From Chloroflexota bacterium (GTDB lineage: Bacteria; Chloroflexota; Dehalococcoidia; Lucifugimonadales; Lucifugimonadaceae), in NCBI GenBank assembly GCA_002717385.1, contig PBDR01000025.1:1-64000 (forward strand): a stretch of DNA of 64,000 bases. The letters run 5' to 3'. The notes under the pieces were generated by a model that saw only the letters and a list, made by a program, of their open reading frames with translations, had not been told where the DNA came from and searched no databases. This document shows, one piece after another, positions 37,199 to 46,649 of this stretch. The translations under genes were made by a program, and so were the position numbers. Position 1 is the first letter of the stretch. Every line of letters begins with the position of its first letter.

Positions 37199-38194
37199 TT
37201 GAAACAAGTAACATGGCAAGGTGGACAAAATTTTACTATTGATAATGTAGATGATCCAATACCTCCAAAAGGATGGGTAAAAGTAAAAATTGACACTGTT
37301 GGAATATGCGGAACTGATGTTCATATAACTCAAGGATTATTCCCTGCAACTCCACCATTAGTTTTAGGGCATGAAGCGTCAGGAATAATTACTGATACAG
37401 GCAAAAACGTAAATACTAAAAGGATAGGACAGAGGGTGGTACTCAATACTACGTCAAGTTGTGGAAAATGTGATCATTGTATTAACTGGACAATTTCAAG
37501 ATGTTTAGACGCTCAAAAATCAACTCCTTTTTTTGCTGAGTATTCAATTACACCTTCAGAAAATGCTGTACAAATACCTAATAATTTAGACATTGAGATT
37601 GCATGTATGACTGAACCAGCTTCCTGCTGTCTTTCTGGGATACGAATGTTATCAATTAAAGAAAATAATGTTGCAGTAGTAATTGGAGGAGGAATTATGG
37701 GTCAGTTATGTGCAGGATTTCTTAGAACACACGGGGTAAAAAAAATTATTTTATCTGAACCAGTATCATCAAGACGTAAAATTTCTAAAGATGTTGGTGT
37801 AGATATACTACATAATCCTACCGAATCACCACTTGAAGAATTTATCGCAAAAATTACCAATAGCAAAGGAGTTGATATTGCTATAGAAGCAGTAGGGAAA
37901 CCTGAACTAGTCAGTAAATGTATCAAAATAGTAAAACCTGCAGGACAAGTTTTAATGATCGGAGTAAATCCAGAAAAAAGCTCACTCCGATGTGATCTAT
38001 ATGAAATGCACTATAAAGAAATTATTCTCAGAGGGGCTTTTGGTAGAGGTAATGTTTTCTCAAGTGCTCCAAAAGAACTATTAAAGCTAAAGTTATCAAA
38101 TATGATTTCTAAGAGATATTCATTGGATCAAGTCAAAGATGCAATAAATGATTCTGCTCAAGGCAAAGGCATTAAATTGGTAATAAAACCTTAA
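37199..38194 (+). CDS. zinc-dependent medium-chain alcohol/polyol dehydrogenase
   Basis: MDR-family oxidoreductase of 331 residues. CGTDVHI and GHEASG give the catalytic zinc ligands, and CGKCDHC followed by a later Cys is the structural zinc lobe. VVIGGGIMGQLCAG is the Rossmann motif, and the acidic SEP after strand two fits NAD. The pattern resembles L-threonine, L-idonate or sorbitol dehydrogenases, used for sugar or polyol oxidation. The start is TTG 37199 after a purine-rich stretch; no upstream ATG preserves the fold. Its context beside a ManD-like dehydratase and SDRs supports a role in sugar-acid catabolism. Confidence 0.87.
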   Translation: MKQVTWQGGQNFTIDNVDDPIPPKGWVKVKIDTVGICGTDVHITQGLFPATPPLVLGHEASGIITDTGKNVNTKRIGQRVVLNTTSSCGKCDHCINWTISRCLDAQKSTPFFAEYSITPSENAVQIPNNLDIEIACMTEPASCCLSGIRMLSIKENNVAVVIGGGIMGQLCAGFLRTHGVKKIILSEPVSSRRKISKDVGVDILHNPTESPLEEFIAKITNSKGVDIAIEAVGKPELVSKCIKIVKPAGQVLMIGVNPEKSSLRCDLYEMHYKEIILRGAFGRGNVFSSAPKELLKLKLSNMISKRYSLDQVKDAINDSAQGKGIKLVIKP

Positions 38195-38198
38195 TACC

Positions 38199-38789
38199 TC
38201 ACTCTTTAGCAACTACAGTAGCTGTAGCACTTGCTTGTTCAGGAGTTAGTACATCAATTAATTTAATATCAAATGTTAATGTAGCATTTCCTGGAATTAC
38301 TGGAGGTTTACCGTAAATTCCATAAGCCAATTCAGGGGGGATTTCTACTCTTCTTCTTCCACCAACTTTCATAGATTGAAGGGTCTCTCTCCAACCATTA
38401 ATCACTTGAACTAACAGGAATTTACTCGGAGTTCCTCTCAAATAAGAAGCATCAAATAAACAGCCATCTTCAAGCCATCCAGCATAATGAACTGTCACTA
38501 AATCATTAATTGTTGGTGAAGTTCCATTGCCCTCTACTATATCAAAAAGATTCATTGATAAAGCATTACCATCATCATCTAGAATACTTGTTTCGTTTTT
38601 AGAATATTGATCTATATCTACTGAATCTTTTTTTGGGGCATCCAGAGGGTATTGATCATTATTACAATAACTACTTGAAGTTGTAGGTTGAATTACGGGA
38701 ATCTCTAAATCTTCAGGGTTTTTGCCAGCTACTTGACAGCCTGAAAAGATTATAAGAATTAAAACTAGAATGAAAAATTTTTTTATCAT
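38199..38789 (-). CDS. FKBP-type peptidyl-prolyl isomerase, lipoprotein
   Basis: The 196-residue precursor has a lipoprotein signal: a basic start MIKK, a hydrophobic run and a lipobox FSGC with Cys18. A Ser/Asp-rich linker follows, then a C-terminal FKBP domain (about 90-190) with VHYAGWLEDGCLFDASY, FLLVQVINGWRETLQSMKVGG, ELAYG and FDIKLIDV. It would act on proline isomerisation in exported proteins at the outer face of the membrane. Domain completeness is good. It precedes nothing obviously related and is convergent with the alcohol dehydrogenase (4-bp gap). Confidence 0.9.
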   Translation of the reverse strand: MIKKFFILVLILIIFSGCQVAGKNPEDLEIPVIQPTTSSSYCNNDQYPLDAPKKDSVDIDQYSKNETSILDDDGNALSMNLFDIVEGNGTSPTINDLVTVHYAGWLEDGCLFDASYLRGTPSKFLLVQVINGWRETLQSMKVGGRRRVEIPPELAYGIYGKPPVIPGNATLTFDIKLIDVLTPEQASATATVVAKE

Positions 38790-38801
38790 AAAATATCTAA
38801 T

Positions 38802-39554
38802 TTATAATACTGAATTAACTCTATCTTGAAATTTTTTAGCACCTTCTTCAAGCCAGTCCCCAACACCAACTGACACTAATCTGACACCCATTTCAATAAA
38901 TTGTTCAACATTCTCATTATTCGCCAAAGTTCCAGCAATTTTCCCCGATGAAATTATACGATTAAGAGAATCATTGATTTTTGATTTAACATCTGGATGA
39001 TTTATATTATTTATATGACCCATGGACGCAGCAAAATCAGACGGTGCAACGTAAAAACAATCAATACCATCAACACTTAATATTTCGTTCAAATTTTCCC
39101 AAGCCAATATATCTTCTATCAAAACAATTAATGACGTCTCATCATTTGCTTTAAGTAAATAATCTTTAACACCATAACCTTGACGACTAGTAAACAAACC
39201 TCTCCTACCAATAGGCGCAAATTTGCCCCCCTGAACAACGTTTTTGGCTTCTTCTTTAGTATTTACATGTGGTACAACTATTGCCTGTGCTCCACGATCT
39301 AATGTTCTATAAATTAACCCTTGATCATTAGCATTAATTCTAGCTACAGATGTCATTCCCCATATATCACATACTCTAGTTAAATTTCCTAATTCTGAAG
39401 CATCAACCCAACCATGTTCACCTTCAAGCCAAATTCCATCAAAATTATTTGGACCAAAAGCATCTATATCATCAGGATGTGTTAATCCCATAGCAATAAC
39501 AGCTACTTCTCCTTTAGAAATTTTTTGTTTTACACGATTAGGTCGTATATCCAA
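38802..39554 (-). CDS. HpcH/HpaI aldolase family protein
   Basis: Class II pyruvate-dependent aldolase fold, 250 residues. GIWLEGEHGWVDASEL, VARINANDQG (substrate carboxylate Arg), GAQAIVVPHV, RRGLF, and VLIEDILAWENL with FYVAPSDFAASMG give the metal-binding Glu and Asp. The family cleaves 2-keto-3-deoxy sugar acids or 4-hydroxy-2-oxo acids to pyruvate plus an aldehyde, which complements the two dehydratases in this region. The exact substrate cannot be read from sequence; a malyl-CoA-type lyase is less likely because of the short length. Confidence 0.87.
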   Translation of the reverse strand: MDIRPNRVKQKISKGEVAVIAMGLTHPDDIDAFGPNNFDGIWLEGEHGWVDASELGNLTRVCDIWGMTSVARINANDQGLIYRTLDRGAQAIVVPHVNTKEEAKNVVQGGKFAPIGRRGLFTSRQGYGVKDYLLKANDETSLIVLIEDILAWENLNEILSVDGIDCFYVAPSDFAASMGHINNINHPDVKSKINDSLNRIISSGKIAGTLANNENVEQFIEMGVRLVSVGVGDWLEEGAKKFQDRVNSVL

Positions 39555-39607
39555 TTTATAACTCCTATTTTTAAAATTTTTTATAACACAATATAAATTT
39601 CAATACA

Positions 39608-40939
39608 CTAAGCACCATGGCAAAATTTATATTTTTTCTCGCTCCCACAAGGGCAAGGTTTATTTCGTTTTGCACCAGAATACATATCATTACTTGTAGA
39701 TATATTTCTCGCTTTAATCATTATATTAGATGGTGGTCTTGCATTCTTTAATTCATTAGCCATAAATTTCATATATGGTGCTGTATGACCAAAAAAAACT
39801 TTATATCCTTTGCATAAATAATTTAATCCTGGTTCTCCATCTGGAGTAGTAATAAAGCGTTGTTTTGGACATCCTCCATTACATGCAAATTTAAATTCAC
39901 ACTCTCTACAATATTTTGGTAATGTATTTTTTTTATCCATTCCAAATTTACGCTGTTCTGGAGAATCAGTCATGTCTCTAATAGATTTATTCTTAACATT
40001 ACCTAATTTATAATCAGGATAAACAAAATGATCGCAAGAATAGACATCACCATTATGTTCTATTATCATTGCATCTCCACAAGTTTCAGCAAAAATACAT
40101 AACCCAGGATGATTCCCAACCCACGAAGCTAAAGTAGTATCAAAAATTTGTACAAATCGTTTTCCCACATCTTTTTTAACCCATATATCAAAAATTTTAG
40201 CTAAAAATCTTCCATATTGCTCAGATCCTACGGACCAATCAGTTAAATCTGCTTCTTCGTGATCAGGGTCAACTAATGCTAATTTATCATCTCTTTCAAT
40301 TCTAGAAACACGCTCAACAATCGGAATAAATTGCATAAAATTACTATCTAAATCTTCGGTTAAAAATTTATAAATCTCTTCTGGATAATCAGCATTATGC
40401 CTGTGCAAAACAGTTAATGTGTTAAATTCAACATTAAATTTTTTAATTGAATCCAGCCCCTTAATAACTTTTTCAAATGTAGGATTGTTTCCTCTATCCA
40501 CTCTATATCTATCGTGTAATTTTTGAGGCCCATCAATAGAAACACCAACTAAAAAATTTTCTTGTTTTAAAAATTCCGCCCATTTATCATCTATAAGGAT
40601 GGCATTGGTTTGAAAAGCATTAGTAATAGTTTTTCCTTTAGCATAAAATTTTTGTAATTTAACTGCTTTCTTATAAAAGTCTATTCCTAATAATGTAGGT
40701 TCTCCTCCTTGCCAAGCAAAATTAACAACTGGAACTTTTTGAGCTTCTATATATTGTTTAACATAATTTTCAAGAACCTCATCACTCATTTTCCACTTAG
40801 ATTTAGAAACTGAAGGATAAAGTTTCTCTTTTTCTAAATAAAAACAATACTCACATGAAATATTACATATCGCACCCGACGGCTTAGCCATTACATGAAC
40901 TGATAATGGATTATTAATTTTTTGAGTTTTTGATGTCAT
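39608..40939 (-). CDS. radical SAM/SPASM protein, anaerobic sulfatase-maturase-like, with SEC-C tail
   Basis: The 443-residue protein has the radical SAM cluster motif CNISCEYC (Cys25, Cys29, Cys32), followed by FAWQGGEPTLLG and SIDGPQKLHDRYR, typical of anSME formylglycine-forming enzymes. Cysteine-rich SPASM clusters follow near residues 275-365 (CDHFVYPD, CRECEFKFACNGGC). The last 20 residues form a SEC-C zinc motif, CPCGSEKKYKFCHG. anSME enzymes oxidise Cys or Ser in sulfatases to formylglycine; no sulfatase gene is in the window, so the target is unknown. It overlaps nudC by 4 bp. Confidence 0.88.
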   Translation of the reverse strand: MTSKTQKINNPLSVHVMAKPSGAICNISCEYCFYLEKEKLYPSVSKSKWKMSDEVLENYVKQYIEAQKVPVVNFAWQGGEPTLLGIDFYKKAVKLQKFYAKGKTITNAFQTNAILIDDKWAEFLKQENFLVGVSIDGPQKLHDRYRVDRGNNPTFEKVIKGLDSIKKFNVEFNTLTVLHRHNADYPEEIYKFLTEDLDSNFMQFIPIVERVSRIERDDKLALVDPDHEEADLTDWSVGSEQYGRFLAKIFDIWVKKDVGKRFVQIFDTTLASWVGNHPGLCIFAETCGDAMIIEHNGDVYSCDHFVYPDYKLGNVKNKSIRDMTDSPEQRKFGMDKKNTLPKYCRECEFKFACNGGCPKQRFITTPDGEPGLNYLCKGYKVFFGHTAPYMKFMANELKNARPPSNIMIKARNISTSNDMYSGAKRNKPCPCGSEKKYKFCHGA

Positions 40940-41865
40940 AAATTTATTTTCTTAGGACTTTCTCCATTTACCCAAGATTTTATCAAGTGATGAGCTATAG
41001 CTACTGGTCCAGGTACTTTAATAAGACTGGATTCAGAATTGATAGCCAGATTAACTTCTTTTTTTGTAAACCATCTTACATCAGACATCTCTTCTTCATC
41101 ATAATTTATTTCTTCTGTTAACGCTTGAGCGTGACAACCTATCATTAACGAAGAAGGAAAAGGCCACGGTTGAGAAGAATGATACACTATATTTCCAACG
41201 ATTAGACCAGATTCTTCTTTTACTTCTCTTTTGACTGCCTCTTCAATTGACTCTCCCTGATCAATAAAACCAGCTAAACAAGAATAAAACCCGCTCCTTT
41301 GCCTAGCTCTTGTTTGCCCGAGTATACATTTTTCTCCTTTATATACCAGCATAATAGCTACAGGATCTGTTCTCGGAAAATGTTCCATTTTACATATGAG
41401 ACATCTCCTAACTTGCCCTCCACGATGTGAAGTTGTTTCAGCACCACATGAAGAACAAAATTTTGTTCTTTTATGCCATTCTAATTGAGCTCTAGCTTGA
41501 GAGAGAATTCCTGATTCACCTTGAGAGAGTTCTGTGGCTATTTCTCTAGAATCACAAAAACTTTCATCCTTTTCTAGAATTAATTTTTCCTCCATCGAAA
41601 CATCTAATACAAAAAACTCTTCTCCATTAATAGATCCTAAAAATATAAAGTTTTCTAAAATATTCTTGGAAAAAATTTTAGAAATATAATCAAATTTTTT
41701 CCAAGAAATTAATGAATTATTCTTTCTAAATAAAACCAACGGATTAAGATCTTTCATTAACAAATATTTTGCATTTTCTGATTTAGAATTTATACTTAGT
41801 AGATTTTCATCTCTCCTAATTACATCTCCACGATCAAGAGGATTTCCAGCAAAAATATGTTCCAT
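40936..41865 (-). CDS. nudC: NAD(+) diphosphatase / RNA NAD-decapping hydrolase NudC
   Basis: Hydrolyses NADH to NMNH and AMP, and in some bacteria removes NAD caps from RNA. The 309-residue protein has a four-cysteine zinc ribbon (CSSC near residue 135 and CLIC about 20 residues later), a FPRTDPVAIMLV strand, and the Nudix box GFIDQGESIEEAVKREVKEE-type pattern (GX5EX7REX2EE). The SQPWPFPSSLM motif downstream of the Nudix box is the NudC-specific signature. Translationally coupled with the radical SAM gene. Confidence 0.95.
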   Translation of the reverse strand: MEHIFAGNPLDRGDVIRRDENLLSINSKSENAKYLLMKDLNPLVLFRKNNSLISWKKFDYISKIFSKNILENFIFLGSINGEEFFVLDVSMEEKLILEKDESFCDSREIATELSQGESGILSQARAQLEWHKRTKFCSSCGAETTSHRGGQVRRCLICKMEHFPRTDPVAIMLVYKGEKCILGQTRARQRSGFYSCLAGFIDQGESIEEAVKREVKEESGLIVGNIVYHSSQPWPFPSSLMIGCHAQALTEEINYDEEEMSDVRWFTKKEVNLAINSESSLIKVPGPVAIAHHLIKSWVNGESPKKINL

Positions 41866-42009
41866 AATTAAATATTCCGATATTTATAGATTAATAGTTC
41901 TCAATTAAACAAATTATTTCATACTATAGTGATCAATAAGACTTTTTTTATCCAAAAAAACATTAGTAAGTCCTATAATACGGATGAATACACTATAGAT
42001 ATAAATTAT

Positions 42010-44013
42010 ATGAAATCAAATTCTCAAAATAAAAATAATACTTTAACCATAAGTACAAAAGATATATTAGGGGAAAATTCTTCTTCGAAAGATGTAAAGA
42101 TTCAGACCCATGCTGAAGGTCCAAAAGGAAAACTCCCTTTTACTGCAAAATTCTTAATCGAAAATCCTAGTGGTGATCATTTTGGAATGACTCAAAATGC
42201 TGGAATGGGATGGAAATCTAGTGAATTACTACGGAAACAATTCATAATTCTTTCAACAGCAGGAGGAATTAGAGATGATGATGGAAAAACAGTCGCATTA
42301 GGGTTACATACAGGTCACTTTGAGTTACGTGATCAAGTAAAAGCTGCTGCATTAGAATTTAAAAAATTGAAAGGAATTCCTTTTGCAGTTTTTTGTTCTG
42401 ATCCTTGTGACGGAAGATCTAATGGAACCACAGGAATGCTTGATTCACTCCCATATAGAAATGATGCAGCAAAAGTTTTTCGAAGACTCGCTAGATCTTT
42501 ACCTACATCAAAAGGTGTTATGGGTGTTGCATCATGTGATAAGGGTTTACCTGCAATGATGATGGCATTAGCCGGATTAAAAGACAAACCAGTAGTAATT
42601 GTACCGGGAGGAGTTACGTTAGCACCAAAAAGTGGGGAAGACACAGGAAAAATCCAATCAATAGGTGCACGATTTGCACAAGGAGAAGTTAATCTAAAAT
42701 ATGCTCAAGATGTTGGATGTAGAGCTTGTGCTTCTCCGGGTGGAGGATGCCAATTTTTGGGTACTGCAGGAACATCTCAAGTTGTTTCCGAAGCACTTGG
42801 TTTATCTATCACTCATTCTGCTCTTTCTCCATCTGGAACACCTATATGGTTTGATATATCCAGAAGATCTGCTAAAGCCCTCGTTTATATGGAAAAAAAC
42901 AACATAACATCTAAAGATATTGTTACTAATGAATCATTAGATAATGCTATGGTTGTCCATGCAGCTTTTGGTGGTTCTACCAATTTGCTACTACATATTC
43001 CAGCTATCGCACATGCAGCTGGGAGAAAAAGAATGTCTGTTGAAGACTGGATAAAAATTAATTTACAAGTACCTCGATTAGTAGACGTATTACCTAATGG
43101 TCCTGTTGGACATCCAACATCTCAACTATATGCTGCAGGAGCAGTTCCTGAAACAATGCTTCATTTAAGAAAACTTGGCTTGCTTAATTTAAAAGTTAAA
43201 ACTGCAACAGGTCAATCTCTTGATGAAAATTTAAATTGGTGGGAACAATCACCAAAAAGATACGATATGAAAAAGTTTCTAAAAAATAATGATAATGTCA
43301 ATCCGGACGATATAATCATGTCTCCCAAAAAAGCAAAAACTAGAGGATTAACAAGTACAGTAACGTTTCCTAAAGGAAATATAGCTCCTGAAGGATCAGT
43401 TATAAAAAGTACAGCTATAGATCCTACGGTAATTGATAAAGATGGTATCTATAGAAATAAAGGAAAAGCAAGAGTTTTTAAATCAGAAAAAAGTGCAATT
43501 AAATCAATAAAATCTACTGGAAATGACAAAATTATTCCTGGTGAAATTATGATAGTAATTTGTGGAGGACCTATGGGTACTGGAATGGAGGAAGTTTATC
43601 AATTGACAGCCGCATTGAAACACCTTTCATATGGAAAAAATATTGCCCTAATTACAGATGCTCGTTTTTCTGGAGTTTCAACCGGAGCATGTATTGGTCA
43701 CGTTGGTCCTGAAGCTTTAGCGGGTGGACCGATAGGTAAAATTAAAGATGGAGATTTAATTTCTATTGAAATTGATACAGTAAACTTAGATGGAAAAATA
43801 AATTTAATTGGAAAAGATGGAAAAGAAATGGGTATTGAATGGGGTACAAAAGAATTAGAAAACAGAAAAATACCTGACGACCTTAAACCTCATCCTCAAT
43901 TACCTGACGATTCTAAATTATGGGCTGCTCTTCAGTCTGTTAGTGGAGGTACTTGGGGTGGTTGCGTATATGATGTAGATTCAATAGTTGATGCTTTAGC
44001 TAAAAAAAATTAA
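42010..44013 (+). CDS. YagF/YjhG-type dehydratase (D-xylonate dehydratase family)
   Basis: IlvD/Edd-superfamily dehydratase of 667 residues from ATG 42010; GTG 41929 would add 27 residues that relatives lack. The sequence follows YjhG/YagF closely: THAEGPKGKLPFTAKFL, PSGDHFGMTQNAGMGW, SDPCDGR, SCDKGLPAMMMAL, CRACASPGGGCQFLG, MVVHAAFGGSTNLLLHIPA, SVIKSTAIDPTVID, ARFSGVSTGACIGHVGPEA and SGGTWGGCVYDV. The conserved cysteines hold the iron-sulfur cluster. These enzymes dehydrate D-xylonate and similar aldonates to 2-keto-3-deoxy acids, fitting the HpcH/HpaI aldolase nearby. It overlaps the 3' end of the convergent amidohydrolase by 4 bp. Confidence 0.92.
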   Translation: MKSNSQNKNNTLTISTKDILGENSSSKDVKIQTHAEGPKGKLPFTAKFLIENPSGDHFGMTQNAGMGWKSSELLRKQFIILSTAGGIRDDDGKTVALGLHTGHFELRDQVKAAALEFKKLKGIPFAVFCSDPCDGRSNGTTGMLDSLPYRNDAAKVFRRLARSLPTSKGVMGVASCDKGLPAMMMALAGLKDKPVVIVPGGVTLAPKSGEDTGKIQSIGARFAQGEVNLKYAQDVGCRACASPGGGCQFLGTAGTSQVVSEALGLSITHSALSPSGTPIWFDISRRSAKALVYMEKNNITSKDIVTNESLDNAMVVHAAFGGSTNLLLHIPAIAHAAGRKRMSVEDWIKINLQVPRLVDVLPNGPVGHPTSQLYAAGAVPETMLHLRKLGLLNLKVKTATGQSLDENLNWWEQSPKRYDMKKFLKNNDNVNPDDIIMSPKKAKTRGLTSTVTFPKGNIAPEGSVIKSTAIDPTVIDKDGIYRNKGKARVFKSEKSAIKSIKSTGNDKIIPGEIMIVICGGPMGTGMEEVYQLTAALKHLSYGKNIALITDARFSGVSTGACIGHVGPEALAGGPIGKIKDGDLISIEIDTVNLDGKINLIGKDGKEMGIEWGTKELENRKIPDDLKPHPQLPDDSKLWAALQSVSGGTWGGCVYDVDSIVDALAKKN

Positions 44014-45299
44014 ACCAAAATATTATTATTAATTTTTAAAACTTTACCGCTTTTAACAACTGTTGATGCATTAGTTAGATTCCTGATTTCTTTTGCTGGA
44101 TCTTTAGAAAATGCTGCAAAATCTGCAGTAAAATTCTTTTTAATTCTTCCTATTTTATTCCCCAAACCTAAAGCCTCTGCTGTATCAGATGTCGAAGCTT
44201 TAATTGCTTTCCAATTATTCCAACCTAAAAACTCCACTAAAGACCAAGCATTGGCGGTAGATTTATCATGATCCCCAAATGCCATACCCATATCCAAACC
44301 TGTAGTAAAACGAACTCCCTCTGAATCCATAATAGACAGTTTCTCGATATGTTCTTCCATTGGAACATCTTTTCCAATTGCCCAATGAGATTTCATAATT
44401 ACATCTTTACCATCTGATGCACTTGAATTTATCGGATCTACATTTGCATCTTTTCTTAATAATTGATGCCCTAATGTAGGATCTACCCATTGATCTTGAT
44501 CAACCATTTTTTTTACTATATCTTTTCTAAAATCAAGACCCTTATTAGGATTTTTATCATACCATCTAGCATGTATTAAATGATCAACTTTAGCTTTAAC
44601 ACAATTCTCTACCCCTTCAGCGGATAAAGTATGAGCTGCAACTGGAATATCAAATCTTTTGGCTTCACTTACTACTGATTCCAAGATTTCAATACTATAT
44701 TGAGTTTTACGAGGGTTAGATGTCGGCGTAAACATTCCTCCAGTAACCATAATTTTAATAACATTAGCACCAATTTTTATTTGGTTTCTTACAGCCTTAA
44801 TAACTTCATCATTAGAATCCGCTTCAGTTCCAAAAATCCAACAATGCCCTGCTGTTATAGTAATTGGTGTACCCGATAAAATTAGATTAGGACCTGGAAT
44901 ATTATTTCCATCAATCATTTGCTTTATCACGAAAGCGATATTATTTTTGGATCCTAAGTCTCTAACGGTTGTTGTTCCAGATAAAAGACATTTACGCATA
45001 TTATTCACTGCACGAATAATTAATTCTGAATCTGATTCATTATATGCTAATTCCTGAGCATTAGAAGTTGCACTACAATGCATATGACAATGAGCATCTA
45101 TAATTCCTGGTAATAAAAATATATCCCCTAATTGATAACTTTGAATGTTATTTGATAAATCACTGGGGAGTTTCGATATAGGTAAAATATCTTCTATTAT
45201 TGAACCTGAGACTATAACAGCATGATTTTTTAACCATCCAGAATTTTCAGAATTAGATATTCTATCGGCTTTATATAGAATCTTCCTGCTATTCTTCAT
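44010..45299 (-). CDS. amidohydrolase family protein
   Basis: Metal-dependent hydrolase of 429 residues in the amidohydrolase superfamily. GIIDAHCHMHC gives the HxH metal motif, VIKIMVTGG the likely carboxylated lysine, AAHTLSAEG and HLIHAR later histidines and GLDMGMAFGDHD the terminal Asp region. This pattern resembles imidazolonepropionase/prolidase-like enzymes that act on cyclic amides or dipeptides. The substrate is unknown. It precedes an MBL hydrolase gene in the opposite order of transcription (downstream of it by 8 bp), so the two are probably co-transcribed. Confidence 0.87.
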   Translation of the reverse strand: MKNSRKILYKADRISNSENSGWLKNHAVIVSGSIIEDILPISKLPSDLSNNIQSYQLGDIFLLPGIIDAHCHMHCSATSNAQELAYNESDSELIIRAVNNMRKCLLSGTTTVRDLGSKNNIAFVIKQMIDGNNIPGPNLILSGTPITITAGHCWIFGTEADSNDEVIKAVRNQIKIGANVIKIMVTGGMFTPTSNPRKTQYSIEILESVVSEAKRFDIPVAAHTLSAEGVENCVKAKVDHLIHARWYDKNPNKGLDFRKDIVKKMVDQDQWVDPTLGHQLLRKDANVDPINSSASDGKDVIMKSHWAIGKDVPMEEHIEKLSIMDSEGVRFTTGLDMGMAFGDHDKSTANAWSLVEFLGWNNWKAIKASTSDTAEALGLGNKIGRIKKNFTADFAAFSKDPAKEIRNLTNASTVVKSGKVLKINNNILV

Positions 45300-45307
45300 A
45301 AAAAAAT

Positions 45308-46168
45308 TTATTGGTTTTTCTGCAATCCTTGAAAGTATTTCTTACCTTTCCAGGTAATAATAGTTCCCCAACCTGGATAACTAAGATGAGATCCTAAAAC
45401 TATCATTTTTTCGTCATGAGCTTTATTTATTAATCTATGCCGAGTTTTTCTGCCAAGTTCTGGATCACTATCTGGCATATATGGATAATCTGATTTAGTA
45501 ATCTGCATTGGAGAACCTACTATATCACCAAGTAACATTCCTCTTTCGTTTTTAGATGATATTAATAAACTCATATGACCAGGTGTATGACCAGGTGTAT
45601 GAATAGCATCAACACCTTTCATTAAAGTAGTATCACCATCCATTAAATCTAATAGCCCGTCATTAAGTAACGGTAAAACACTTCTTTTAAGAGGGTCATC
45701 AGGATCAGTAGACAGCATTTGATCAGAAGACCAATGATCCCAATCTAAACGATTAACCATATATTTTGCGTTAGGAAATGTAGGTGGTCTGTCAACTAAA
45801 TCCTCACGGTAATTCCATCCATAGTGATCACCATGCAAATGTGTTAGAAAAACTTTATCAATAGACTCAAAAGGAATTTTATTCCTAATAAAATCTTGAA
45901 TCAACTGAGCAGGTGGTTTGGATCCAAACATTTTTCCATGAGGACCAAATCCTGTATCAGCTACAATAGATTGATCACTATTTGAAATAACAAATGTACC
46001 TAAATTAACTTTAAAATATTTGCCTTCAAAATATTCTGGAAAAATATCATAAAATGGCTTCCAAGCTTCTATAGGAGTTTCTGGAAACAAAATGGTAGGA
46101 TCAATTATATTAGGACCATCCGTAAGGCCTGTTATATTAATATCTCCTATTTTTAATAAATTATTCAA
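45308..46168 (-). CDS. MBL-fold metallo-hydrolase
   Basis: The 286-residue protein has THLHGDHYGWN (HxHxDH metal motif), VADTGFGPHG before it and IHTPGHTPGHMSLLI with the third-site His, all in metallo-beta-lactamase order. It resembles lactonase or quorum-quenching-type hydrolases, but substrate specificity is not evident. The start is TTG 46168; the ATG at 46178 is out of frame and opens only a four-codon frame. It begins 15 bp after the 3' end of tRNA-Asp, on the same strand, so a joint transcript is possible. Confidence 0.86.
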   Translation of the reverse strand: MNNLLKIGDINITGLTDGPNIIDPTILFPETPIEAWKPFYDIFPEYFEGKYFKVNLGTFVISNSDQSIVADTGFGPHGKMFGSKPPAQLIQDFIRNKIPFESIDKVFLTHLHGDHYGWNYREDLVDRPPTFPNAKYMVNRLDWDHWSSDQMLSTDPDDPLKRSVLPLLNDGLLDLMDGDTTLMKGVDAIHTPGHTPGHMSLLISSKNERGMLLGDIVGSPMQITKSDYPYMPDSDPELGRKTRHRLINKAHDEKMIVLGSHLSYPGWGTIITWKGKKYFQGLQKNQ

Positions 46169-46183
46169 AATTATTCATATTAT

Positions 46184-46260
46184 TGGCGATCCCGAGCAGA
46201 TTCGAACTGCCGATCTCCTCCTTGACAGGGAGGCGTGTTAGGCCGCTACACCACGGGACC
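46184..46260 (-). tRNA. tRNA-Asp (GTC), CCA encoded
   Basis: On the minus strand the 77-base sequence folds as a cloverleaf. The acceptor GGTCCCG pairs with CGGGATC (one G-U), the D arm contains the conserved GGCC turn region, and the anticodon arm CCTCC-CTGTCAA-GGAGG carries anticodon GTC. The T arm GGCAG-TTCGAAT-CTGCT is complete (first pair G-U), the discriminator is G and CCA is encoded. No break from consensus was noted. Confidence 0.97.
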
Positions 46261-46335
46261 AAGATTGTTAAACTATTTTATTATACAAAAACAGACAAGA
46301 TTATGTGATTATAGGTAAACAGTAATAATTAAGTA

Positions 46336-46596
46336 TTAATAATTATAATTACAGCCAATCCCTTTATATCCAATTTCAACACTTCCATCAGCTTTAATCA
46401 TAACGGGTGTAATTCTATCTCCACCAGATAATTTTTCCACTTCTGTCCATTCTTCTGGATTTATTGAAACATCTATCTCAATGAAATCAATTTTTTTTTC
46501 TATTAGATCTTCTTTCAATAAATCACAATATCCACAAGTAGGGTGTGTATAAACTATAGTATCATTATTAATAGTAGTTTCTTTTTCAATATTCAT
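46336..46596 (-). CDS. glutaredoxin-like protein
   Basis: Small thioredoxin-fold protein of 86 residues. An N-terminal beta strand leads to THPTCGYCDLL, a CxxC redox site, followed by a helix and ITPVMIKADGS, where the cis-proline (TP) belongs to the glutaredoxin/mycoredoxin fold. Probably reduces mixed disulfides or acts as a mycoredoxin-like reductant; the partner thiol is unknown. Transcribed leftward and divergent from rpoB across a large dyad at 46650-46696. Confidence 0.88.
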   Translation of the reverse strand: MNIEKETTINNDTIVYTHPTCGYCDLLKEDLIEKKIDFIEIDVSINPEEWTEVEKLSGGDRITPVMIKADGSVEIGYKGIGCNYNY

Positions 46597-46649
46597 TTAC
46601 AAATGCCGTTTATCTTAGAACTGACTAATTTTATATTATTCAAATATTA

